5,290 bases of DNA. Origin: an uncultured Polyangiaceae bacterium. GTDB taxonomy: Bacteria; Myxococcota_A; Polyangia; Polyangiales; Houyiibacteriaceae. Of this stretch, positions 1 to 5,290 are shown in pieces; the stretch's first letter is position 1, and each line of letters begins with the position of its first letter. Under the pieces are notes generated by a model. It was not told the DNA's origin. It saw only the letters and a list, made by a program, of their open reading frames with translations, and did no database searches. The stretch covers positions 1 to 5,290 of the forward strand of contig CAMYJN010000214.1 in the NCBI GenBank assembly GCA_947258625.1, given 5' to 3'. The position numbers and the translations under genes are program-made.

Positions 1-631
1 GCGCGCGAGTGGAATCCGCATGCTGCGAGGGGACCAGGCCTGAGAGGTGGGGAAGAACCGCCTCGAACGCCGTCCGCAAGGGGTGCCGCACCGCGAGCTG
101 GTTCCACGATGTCCAACCTTGTCCTTGCCGATCGAAACGCTGCACCGTGGCGGTCATTGAAAAGCGCTGGCGTTCAAGAAAAGTCTCCGGAGGCCAAACG
201 AGCCCTGGCGCGACCACCGCGTCGAGCTCGCTTCGCACCTCGGCTAGCGTGCGGGTGATATCGGTACCCTGGCGCCGCACACTTGCGAACTCTCGACCGA
301 GCTCCGCCAACCACCTATCGGCTTCGGGGTAAACATCCAAGCGATGCTCGGGGAGCAGCAACTGAAATACGCTATCTCGATCCGCCATGCGCTGCCGGAC
401 GTCCTGCCGGAGCGCAAGGTCTTCCAAGGTGCTCTGCACGATTGGACTTTGCGCCCCCGCCATCGTCAATCCGTAGGGTTCGATCTCGACGCCCGCCAAG
501 CGGTAGAACGGCTCGGGCACCCCCTGACCGAGCACGAGAACGCGAAGACCTTCGCGCGCCAATAGGGCTGCGCACAGAAGCGGCTCGAGTCGGGTGCCTA
601 GAACCACGACGTCGTAGAAGCTCGTCGGCAC
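1..631 (-). CDS. Rossmann-fold FAD/NAD(P)-binding-like protein, 3' end cut by window edge
   Basis: Starting at a GTG at 631, an open frame of 210 codons runs off the left edge, so the C-terminus is missing. Residues 6-36 form a clear beta-alpha-beta unit: a DVVVLG strand, a helix rich in Leu and Ala (LLCAALLAREG), then a second strand RVLVLG. This is the N-terminal dinucleotide-binding layout of phytoene-desaturase and amine-oxidase type flavoproteins. However, the usual GxGxxG is G-T-R-L-E-P (12-17), and the second strand ends in Gly-Gln instead of an acidic residue, so cofactor binding is uncertain. Residues 93-100 (LPEHRLDV) and a charged helical stretch at about 103-139 follow, then an aromatic segment at 145-180. 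I do not recognise a specific enzyme. The GTG lies 4 bases after the purN stop and is the only usable start before an upstream in-frame stop, with no clear ribosome site. Translational coupling to purN is therefore likely. It could be a true oxidoreductase or a non-binding relative. Confidence 0.65.
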   Translation of the reverse strand, partial: MPTSFYDVVVLGTRLEPLLCAALLAREGLRVLVLGQGVPEPFYRLAGVEIEPYGLTMAGAQSPIVQSTLEDLALRQDVRQRMADRDSVFQLLLPEHRLDVYPEADRWLAELGREFASVRRQGTDITRTLAEVRSELDAVVAPGLVWPPETFLERQRFSMTATVQRFDRQGQGWTSWNQLAVRHPLRTAFEAVLPHLSGLVPSQHADSTRA

Positions 632-635
632 GGGT

Positions 636-1274
636 CTATGCGTCCGGCACGGTCAGCGATCGACTCGGGTCGGCAACGGGCGTCGTCACCGTGAACGGGT
701 CGAGCGTGATTGCCCCAATTGCGATCTGGTGAATCACCGCCGGCAAGAGTCGGTGCTCCTGAACTTGGATTCGCGCATGTAATGAGTCCGCGCTGTCACT
801 GACGAGGACAGGAACGGCCGCCTGCGCAATGATCGGACCCGTGTCCACGCCGGCATCGACGATGTGGACCGTACATCCACTGACGCGCACTCCCCCGTCG
901 AGGGCGTCTTGCGGTCCGTTGTGCCCGGGAAACGCAGGAAGCAAGGCAGGGTGGACGTTGATGATGCGACCCGGAAAGCGTTCCAGCAAAGGCGCACCCA
1001 AAACCCGCATGAACCCGGCCAAGACGACCAAGTTGGGGTTCAACGATGTCACCGTCTCGGCTAGCGAGTCGTTCCAGAGGTCGCGGTCATCGCCTTTGCG
1101 AAGTGGAACCACGCGACTGGGGATTCCTCGCGCATCTACGAAGTCGAGCGCCGCGGCCTTCTTTCGATCGGAAACGACGCCTACGATGTTTGCGCCACAC
1201 GTTCCTGCGTCGATGGCGTGGCAAATCGCTTTCAAGTTCGAACCACGACCGGAAACGAGAACGACGATGTCCAT
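636..1274 (-). CDS. purN: Phosphoribosylglycinamide formyltransferase (GART), PurN
   Basis: This cytoplasmic enzyme of de novo purine synthesis moves the formyl group of 10-formyltetrahydrofolate to GAR, giving FGAR (step 3). The 212-residue product matches the length of the E. coli enzyme. Visible motifs are the N-terminal phosphate-binding loop SGRGSNLKAI (8-17), the active-site strand INVHPALLPAFPG (105-117), and the VDAGVDTGPII loop (139-149). Asn106, His108 and Asp144 fall at exactly the catalytic positions known for E. coli PurN. The segment after the PG turn reads HNGPQDAL instead of the enteric LHTHRQAL, a difference outside the catalytic triad. The start is the ATG giving MDIVVLVSGRGSN. 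The open frame continues upstream, but that extension is Arg-rich antisense of purM and is not coding. The start lies 8 bases after the purM stop, and the gap lacks a purine-rich ribosome site, so coupling to purM translation is likely. The function is secure. Confidence 0.97.
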   Translation of the reverse strand: MDIVVLVSGRGSNLKAICHAIDAGTCGANIVGVVSDRKKAAALDFVDARGIPSRVVPLRKGDDRDLWNDSLAETVTSLNPNLVVLAGFMRVLGAPLLERFPGRIINVHPALLPAFPGHNGPQDALDGGVRVSGCTVHIVDAGVDTGPIIAQAAVPVLVSDSADSLHARIQVQEHRLLPAVIHQIAIGAITLDPFTVTTPVADPSRSLTVPDA

Positions 1275-1282
1275 GACAGGCT

Positions 1283-2308
1283 CTAGGAGGAGAAAGAAAC
1301 GCCTTCGTGGTCGACGACCTCGCCCATGACGAAGGCGCGTTCGCCGCTGGCGTTGAGCGCGTCCACCAGTTGAGTCGCGCGATCGGGCGCTACGACCATC
1401 GTGAAGCCGACGCCCATGTTGAACGTGCGCCACATCTCGGCGTCGGCGACGGCGCCCCGTGCCTGGATGAGAGCGAAGACCGGGTCGATCGTCCAGGAGC
1501 CTGCGTCGATCGCGACCCCAAGGCCTTTGGGAGTCACGCGAGGCAGGTTCTCGGGCAGCCCGCCGCCAGTGATGTGGCACATTGCGTGCACGCCGTGCTC
1601 CAGCGCAATTTGCGCCGCCTTCACGTAGATTCGCGTAGGCCGGAGGAGCGCGTCACCGAGCGTCCCAAGCGGCCCGAAATCGCTTTGCAGCGAGAGCGGC
1701 GCATCTCCCTCGATGAGCACGCGCCTCGCCAAGGAGAAACCGTTCGAGTGCAATCCCGAAGACGCAATACCAACGAGCTTGTCGCCGAGCTTCGTCGCCT
1801 TGCCGTCGATGATGCGCTTGCGGCTGACGACGCCCACTGCGAAGCCCGCCAAGTCATATTCGCCAGCGGCATAGAATCCCGGTAGCTCAGCCGTCTCGCC
1901 GCCGATGAGAGCGCACTCGGACTGGCGACACCCTTCGGCGATGCCTTTCACGACCGCCTCGCCCTGGTCCACATCGAGCTTCGATGTCGCAAAGTAATCC
2001 AGGAAGAACAGCGGCTTGGCGCCCACCGTGATGATATCGTTGACGCACATCGCTACGAGATCGATGCCGATCGTGTCGTGACGCTCGAGCTCGAAGGCCA
2101 GCTTCAGCTTGGTTCCGACTCCGTCGGTTCCGGAAACCAGGATTGGGTCCTCGATGTCGCTCGGTATCGAGCAGAGGCCGGCGAATCCACCGAGGGAACC
2201 GAGCACGTATTGCGAATGAGTCGACTGGGCGAGCGGTTTGATCCGTTCGACGAGCTGTTCACCCGCGTCGATGTCGACTCCGGCGTCACGATAGGTCAAC
2301 CCCGCCAT
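1283..2308 (-). CDS. purM: Phosphoribosylformylglycinamidine cyclo-ligase (AIR synthetase), PurM
   Basis: PurM closes the imidazole ring of FGAM using ATP, making AIR (step 5 of IMP synthesis) in the cytoplasm. The product has 341 residues against about 345 for the E. coli enzyme. It shows the family signatures in order: SGTDGVGTKLKLAFE (59-73), GIDLVAMCVNDI (81-92) and GAKPLFFLDYFATSKLD (96-112), then GGETAELPGFY (136-146), HITGGGLPENLPRV, and FNMGVGFTMVV near the C-terminus. These cover the ATP-binding and catalytic loops of the AIRS family. The chosen ATG gives MAGLTYRDAGVD, which fits the usual PurM N-terminus. The same frame stays open up to 2635, but that extension is low-complexity Arg-rich sequence antisense to the amidase gene. 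No Shine-Dalgarno lies ahead of the ATG. A promoter-like element ends 7 bases upstream, so the mRNA may be leaderless. It is the first gene of the purM-purN operon. Confidence 0.98.
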   Translation of the reverse strand: MAGLTYRDAGVDIDAGEQLVERIKPLAQSTHSQYVLGSLGGFAGLCSIPSDIEDPILVSGTDGVGTKLKLAFELERHDTIGIDLVAMCVNDIITVGAKPLFFLDYFATSKLDVDQGEAVVKGIAEGCRQSECALIGGETAELPGFYAAGEYDLAGFAVGVVSRKRIIDGKATKLGDKLVGIASSGLHSNGFSLARRVLIEGDAPLSLQSDFGPLGTLGDALLRPTRIYVKAAQIALEHGVHAMCHITGGGLPENLPRVTPKGLGVAIDAGSWTIDPVFALIQARGAVADAEMWRTFNMGVGFTMVVAPDRATQLVDALNASGERAFVMGEVVDHEGVSFSS

Positions 2309-2315
2309 GCGGCGG

Positions 2316-2344
2316 AAACTAGGCGATCGACCCGAGCGGGTCAA
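2316..2344 (-). promoter_or_regulatory. Predicted sigma70-type promoter for purM operon
   Basis: On the minus strand, TTGACC (2344-2339) matches the -35 consensus at five of six bases. Exactly 17 bases downstream is TAGTTT (2321-2316), a weak -10 that keeps T1, A2 and T6. Seven bases then separate it from the purM ATG at 2308, which would place transcription start on or next to the start codon. This is consistent with the lack of a ribosome site. It is a consensus-match prediction only. Confidence 0.45.
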
Positions 2345-2363
2345 CGAGCGACGCTCCGTTGAC
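2340..2363. repeat. Imperfect palindrome between divergent genes, overlapping both -35 elements
   Basis: The left arm GTCAACGAGCG (2340-2350) and the right arm CGCTCCGTTGAC (2352-2363) are reverse complements around a central A, apart from one extra C at 2357 or 2356 in the right arm. The outer arms contain the TTGAC cores of the two oppositely directed -35 elements. It may be an operator for a dimeric regulator, or simply the product of two symmetric promoters. It does not resemble the enteric PurR box. Confidence 0.55.
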
Positions 2364-2387
2364 GCTCGCGCGCTCGTCGCGTACACA
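2359..2387 (+). promoter_or_regulatory. Predicted sigma70-type promoter for amidase-glnD unit
   Basis: TTGACG (2359-2364) matches the -35 consensus at five of six bases. A 17-base spacer then leads to TACACA (2382-2387), a weak -10 keeping T1, A2 and A4. Transcription would begin near 2394, just ahead of a purine-rich ribosome site at 2401-2407. If real, it means the TTG at 2359, the only in-frame start codon for the amidase frame, lies in the promoter and is not translated. Confidence 0.42.
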
Positions 2388-3573
2388 CGCGTCCATTCGA
2401 AGAGGGGTAGACACATGGAGTCTCTTTGCGCTCGGGCTGCTGCTTTCCGCCTCGGGCTGCACGGCTGATTCGTCTCCGCGGCGCCAGCAGGAGCTTTCCG
2501 CGCCGTCGGTGGAGCTCGCCGTGCCAACCGACGCTCCAGTTGAAAAGGCCCGGCTGATCCGCATCGACGTGTACGGCGCTGATGCGAAGGAAGCGGCCGG
2601 CGCACGGGTCGTGCTGCTCTTCGAAGGAGCTCCACTGTTCACACAGAAGCAGCTTCCCGCTGAGGGAATGCTGCCGCCTCGTATCGCGATCGAGTTGGAG
2701 GACGTCGAATGGGACGCCAGCGTCCCGGTTTCTCAGGCTGTCGAGCGAGGAGGCCTCCAGCGCGTGCGGCTGGCTACGCCCAACCCCCGCGTCGTCTTGG
2801 ATCTCTATCCGACCGCGACCGGCCGGGTCTTTTTCCTGACCGACCCCTACCGCGTCGTCGTCGACGTCAGCACGGCGCGGCCCTCACGAAAGAAGAGAAG
2901 GCCTCTGGTGGTCCTCGACCCCGGGCACGGCGGTCAGGAACCCGGCGCCGCAAACGATCGATATGGGCTCGTCGAGTCGCAGCTGGCGCTCGAGTTAGCC
3001 GAGCTGGCAGCAGCTAGGTTGCGTGCGATCATACCGCGCTCGCGCGTCATGCTCACCCGGTCGAGCGACGTCGATCTCTCGCTCGAAGAACGTTGCGCTC
3101 AGGCGAACGCGATGGAAGCAGACGTGTTCGTCTCGATCCATCTAAACGCCAGCCCAGAGCAGGTTCGCAAAGGAGGCGTAACCACCTTCGTTTTAGACAC
3201 CACGAACAACCGTCAGGCGCTTCGTCTCGCCGCGCGCGAAAACGGCACGCGTGTCGCCGAGGTGACCGGTATTCAGAGTCTGCTCGCCAAGCATCATCGG
3301 CAGAACCAAGTGAAGGGCTCGCTGACTTTGGCCGGAAAGATTCAGCGCCACACCCTGAAACGCGGCCGCACCGTTCTCCCGAAGCTTTCTGATCGCGGTG
3401 TGCGACGTGCCATGTTCTACGTCTTGGTGGGCGCCCGCATGCCGTCGGTGCTTCTCGAAGCGTCCTTTCTGACGTACGAGCCCGAGGCGCGCGCGCTGAC
3501 CAAGCATCGATATCGCCGCGCCCTCGCCGACGGCATCGCATCCGGCATCGCGTCCTACCTCCTGACTCGATAG
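2359..3573 (+). CDS. AMIN-domain N-acetylmuramoyl-L-alanine amidase (Amidase_3), lipoprotein-type signal
   Basis: This zinc amidase cuts the bond between N-acetylmuramic acid and L-alanine in peptidoglycan, in the periplasm. The N-terminal stretch is basic, then hydrophobic (WSLFALGLLLSASGC), ending in a lipobox-like site at Cys34. Residues about 65-172 form an AMIN domain (RVVLDLYPTATGRVFFLTDPYRVVVDV), which targets the septum or cell wall. The catalytic domain spans 182-404. It has DPGHGG with His190, GLVES with Glu206, SIHLNA with His261 (the three zinc ligands), and VLLEASFL with catalytic Glu367. A helical insertion at about 273-340 corresponds to the autoinhibitory segment of AmiC-type enzymes, so an activating LytM-type partner is likely needed. 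The start is doubtful. TTG at 2359 is the only in-frame start that keeps the signal sequence, but it coincides with a -35-like element, while a good ribosome site precedes an ATG at 2415 in another frame. The function is secure; the N-terminus is not. Confidence 0.93.
   Translation: MTLARSSRTHASIRRGVDTWSLFALGLLLSASGCTADSSPRRQQELSAPSVELAVPTDAPVEKARLIRIDVYGADAKEAAGARVVLLFEGAPLFTQKQLPAEGMLPPRIAIELEDVEWDASVPVSQAVERGGLQRVRLATPNPRVVLDLYPTATGRVFFLTDPYRVVVDVSTARPSRKKRRPLVVLDPGHGGQEPGAANDRYGLVESQLALELAELAAARLRAIIPRSRVMLTRSSDVDLSLEERCAQANAMEADVFVSIHLNASPEQVRKGGVTTFVLDTTNNRQALRLAARENGTRVAEVTGIQSLLAKHHRQNQVKGSLTLAGKIQRHTLKRGRTVLPKLSDRGVRRAMFYVLVGARMPSVLLEASFLTYEPEARALTKHRYRRALADGIASGIASYLLTR
2401..2417 (+). 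promoter_or_regulatory. Ribosome binding site with ATG out of frame to the amidase
   Basis: AGAGGGG at 2401-2407 is the best Shine-Dalgarno-like sequence near the amidase, and an ATG follows at 2415 with ordinary spacing. That ATG reads only 17 codons before a TGA at 2466-2468, because it is one frame away from the amidase. Removing one base shortly after the ATG (for instance from the GG at 2417-2418 or the TTT at 2425-2427) would join it directly to the hydrophobic signal sequence and lipobox. Confidence 0.5.
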
Positions 3574-3621
3574 GGCGGATGGCTTGCCGACCGCAGGGTC
3601 GACGGTCATACTCGCTAACCT
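3574..3621 (+). other. Short amidase-glnD gap without a convincing terminator
   Basis: These 48 bases hold only a weak five-base stem (GACCG at 3589-3593 with CGGTC at 3603-3607) and no T-run, so read-through from the amidase into glnD is likely. No -35/-10 pair of quality and no Shine-Dalgarno is visible directly before glnD. Confidence 0.4.
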
Positions 3622-5290
3622 TTGTCGGATGGTTCCAGTCCGGTCGTCGATCTGGGTGGGCTCGCGCCTTCGCTCGGCAAGACCTGCAGCGGATACCTCG
3701 GTGGTTATCGCCGGGCGTTCGAGGACGCCGTGCGCCGAGGAGACCCGGGCGTTGGCACGGCTCGCTCTCATGCCCGCGCCCTCGACGGTCTGCTGAGCGC
3801 TCTCTACTGCGCCTCCGATGCGGCCACGCGGGCGCAGGGTCTGGAGCCGCGCGGGCGCGTCGCTCTGGTCGCGGTGGGAGGCTACGGCCGCTCGACGCTC
3901 GGTCTCAACAGCGACGTCGACGTCGTGTTCCTGTGCGACGACTCGAACGACCCGTTCGTCGGCGCCCTGGCCGAGGGGCTGCTCTACCCACTTTGGGACC
4001 TCGGGGTCGACATCGGTCACGCCGTCCGAAGCGTCGAAGAGACGCTGAGTCTCGCTCGCCAAGACATCCGCACCACCACGACGCTAATCGACTTTCGGCG
4101 TGTCGCTGGCAGTGGCTCTCTGCTCGATCAACTGGAGCGCGGAGCGCGCGAGCAGGTCTTTGAGCCGCACCTGGTCGAGTTCCTTGCCGCGCTGGAGCAG
4201 GACACTGCGACACGCCATCGCCGTTTCGGTGGCAGCCTCTACCTTCTCGAGCCCGACGTGAAGCAGGGGCGCGGCGGGCTCAGAGACATGGACGTCGCCG
4301 AATGGGCCGCAAGAGCACGCTGGGGCGCGAGGGACGAGCAGGACTATGTCCGAACGGGAGCACTCCTCGCTCGCGAGGTTCGGGAGCTCGAAGATGCTGG
4401 CGAGATGCTCTGGCGCGTCCGTAACCTTCTGCACCTGCGCGCAGGCCGTCAGCAAGACCGACTCACCTTTGGCGACCAAGAAGACATTGCGCAGGAGCTC
4501 GGCTTCGTCGATGGCGTCGCGCTCGGTGTCGAGCAATTCATGCAGGCCTATTATCGACACGCTCGCATCGTCGCTTTGACGGCGGAGCGAATGCTCGACC
4601 GCGCTCGACCGCGCAATCGGACTCGAGCCGCCACGTTCCGAAAGCTCGCACATGGGATCGTTTTGGCGGACGGAAGCATCAGCCTCGAGAAGCCTCAACG
4701 GCTCGATGCAGATCCCGCGCTAGTGTTTCGCTTCTACCGACAGGCTCTCCGCTACCACAAGCGGCCCGACCACTCGGCCTTGGACGCGATTGCACGGATT
4801 GCTCCGGACAAGCGTTGGCGTCTCCGACTGCAGGACTCCGAAGAAGCCACGCAGCTCTTCCTGTCCCTGCTCAGCAACATCGATGAGCCGGCGTTCCGCA
4901 GCGGCTCCACCGTTGCTGAGCTCCACGAGGTTGGGCTCGTTTCCGCGATGATTCCCGAGTTCGAGCCCCTGGTCGGTCGCGTCTATCACGACGTGTTCCA
5001 CGTTTACACGGCCGACATTCATGCGGTCAAAGCGCTCGAGCATCTGCAGGCGCTGACCCGAGGTGAGAGCCGCGGCCGGGCGCTCTCGGCTCGCCTAGCC
5101 GCAGAGGCCCCGAGGCGGATTCCGTTGTTTTTGGCGGTCCTCCTGCACTCACTCGGTCGAACGCGGGGTCGGGAGCAAGAGCAAGCGGGCGCGCGCCTCG
5201 CCGAGAACGTGGCGCTTCGATTGGGCCTCGCTCCTGTCGACGCCCAGCACGTCGCTTGGCTCGTCCGTGAGCAGAACTCGCTCTACCGCT
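3622..5290 (+). CDS. glnD: PII uridylyltransferase GlnD with degenerate HD domain, 3' end cut by window edge
   Basis: GlnD adds UMP to PII proteins when glutamine is low and, in the standard enzyme, removes it through an HD domain when glutamine is high. The visible 556 residues cover about two thirds of a typical 890-residue protein. The rest of the HD domain and the two glutamine-sensing ACT domains lie beyond the edge. The nucleotidyltransferase site is intact: GGYGR (86-90) and SDVDVVFL (97-104) with Asp98 and Asp100. Family blocks follow: GVDIGHAVRSVEETL, LEPDVKQGRGGLRDMD, LTFGDQEDIAQELGF, and YHDVFHVYTADIHAV with His467. The HD motif region reads LLHSLGRTRGREQEQ (507-521), lacking the HD Asp and the later Asp-His pair, so uridylyl-removing activity is probably lost. 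The start is inferred as TTG, 3 bases after an in-frame TAA. A GTG at 3730 is a fallback but would cut into the N-terminal helix. No clear ribosome site precedes the TTG. The frame is intact throughout. Confidence 0.93.
   Translation, partial: MSDGSSPVVDLGGLAPSLGKTCSGYLGGYRRAFEDAVRRGDPGVGTARSHARALDGLLSALYCASDAATRAQGLEPRGRVALVAVGGYGRSTLGLNSDVDVVFLCDDSNDPFVGALAEGLLYPLWDLGVDIGHAVRSVEETLSLARQDIRTTTTLIDFRRVAGSGSLLDQLERGAREQVFEPHLVEFLAALEQDTATRHRRFGGSLYLLEPDVKQGRGGLRDMDVAEWAARARWGARDEQDYVRTGALLAREVRELEDAGEMLWRVRNLLHLRAGRQQDRLTFGDQEDIAQELGFVDGVALGVEQFMQAYYRHARIVALTAERMLDRARPRNRTRAATFRKLAHGIVLADGSISLEKPQRLDADPALVFRFYRQALRYHKRPDHSALDAIARIAPDKRWRLRLQDSEEATQLFLSLLSNIDEPAFRSGSTVAELHEVGLVSAMIPEFEPLVGRVYHDVFHVYTADIHAVKALEHLQALTRGESRGRALSARLAAEAPRRIPLFLAVLLHSLGRTRGREQEQAGARLAENVALRLGLAPVDAQHVAWLVREQNSLYR

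Noticed and set aside
283..732. Plus-strand open frames in the left part of the window
   Set aside because: They are Arg/Pro/Ser-rich and lie opposite the Rossmann-type gene and the purN 3' end, where the minus-strand frame shows coherent protein structure.
1275..1580. Open extension of the purN frame upstream of its ATG
   Set aside because: It is Arg-rich antisense-like sequence within purM in a different frame, and the PurN phosphate-loop motif starts at the expected distance from the ATG at 1274.
1285..1885. Plus-strand open frame preceded by an AGGAGGAG ribosome-site look-alike
   Set aside because: It lies entirely opposite purM, its product has no recognisable motif, the spacing to the GTG is long, and the purine run is the complement of the Ser-Ser codons at the purM C-terminus.
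2309..2635. 109-codon open extension of the purM frame upstream of its ATG
   Set aside because: It is Arg- and Ala-rich without family similarity, lies antisense to the amidase signal and AMIN region, and PurM already has its normal N-terminus and length from 2308.
3589..3607. Small hairpin between the amidase and glnD as a terminator
   Set aside because: The stem is only five pairs with a nine-base loop and no T-run follows, too weak to call an intrinsic terminator.
3193..4062. Long minus-strand open frame opposite the amidase 3' part and the glnD 5' part
   Set aside because: Both underlying genes are confirmed by catalytic motifs. The antisense product has no domain pattern and is typical of high-GC shadow frames.
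4084..4698. Minus-strand 204-codon open frame within glnD
   Set aside because: It is opposite well-conserved GlnD blocks, and its translation has no recognisable motif.
5146..5184. Loss of the GlnD HD motif explained by a frameshift or base-call error
   Set aside because: The frame is continuous and conserved blocks flank the site (LFLAVLLH before, AWLVRE after). Several separate substitutions would be needed, so real divergence is more likely.

Overview
The window reads as bacterial chromosome from a GC-rich Gram-negative organism. Evidence is strong third-position G/C bias, long antisense shadow frames, an AMIN-plus-Amidase_3 envelope hydrolase with a lipoprotein-type signal, and a GlnD-family PII uridylyltransferase. 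The overall flavour, including the weakly conserved Rossmann protein at the left edge, is like Myxococcota or related deltaproteobacterial lineages. That placement is an inference from style and not from a marker gene. No RNA gene, mobile element, CRISPR array or phage feature was seen.

Layout. Two transcription units diverge from a short intergenic region at about 2309-2414. To the left, on the minus strand, is a tight purine operon: purM (2308-1283), purN (1274-636) and a Rossmann-fold, FAD/NAD(P)-type protein that starts at 631 and runs off the left edge. The gaps are 8 and 4 bases, so the three are almost certainly one transcript. To the right, on the plus strand, are a zinc-dependent N-acetylmuramoyl-L-alanine amidase (2359-3573) and, after a 48-base gap without a convincing terminator, glnD (3622 to beyond 5290, cut by the right edge).

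How the genes work together. PurN (step 3) and PurM (step 5) belong to de novo IMP synthesis. GlnD sets the uridylylation state of the PII nitrogen sensor. The amidase cleaves the stem peptide from muramic acid during septum splitting or envelope remodelling. Its placement ahead of glnD need not be functional.

Most interesting points. (1) The glnD product keeps an intact nucleotidyltransferase motif, but the metal-binding residues of its HD domain are replaced at several positions: the HD doublet is HS, the downstream DH pair is EQ, and a later His is Gln. This predicts loss of uridylyl-removing activity. (2) The divergent intergenic region holds a near-perfect palindrome whose two arms are back-to-back TTGAC -35 elements, each with 17-base spacing to a -10-like hexamer. 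This arrangement predicts a leaderless purM mRNA. It also suggests that the only in-frame start codon of the amidase (TTG at 2359) is really promoter DNA, while a good ribosome site and ATG at 2415 lie one frame out.
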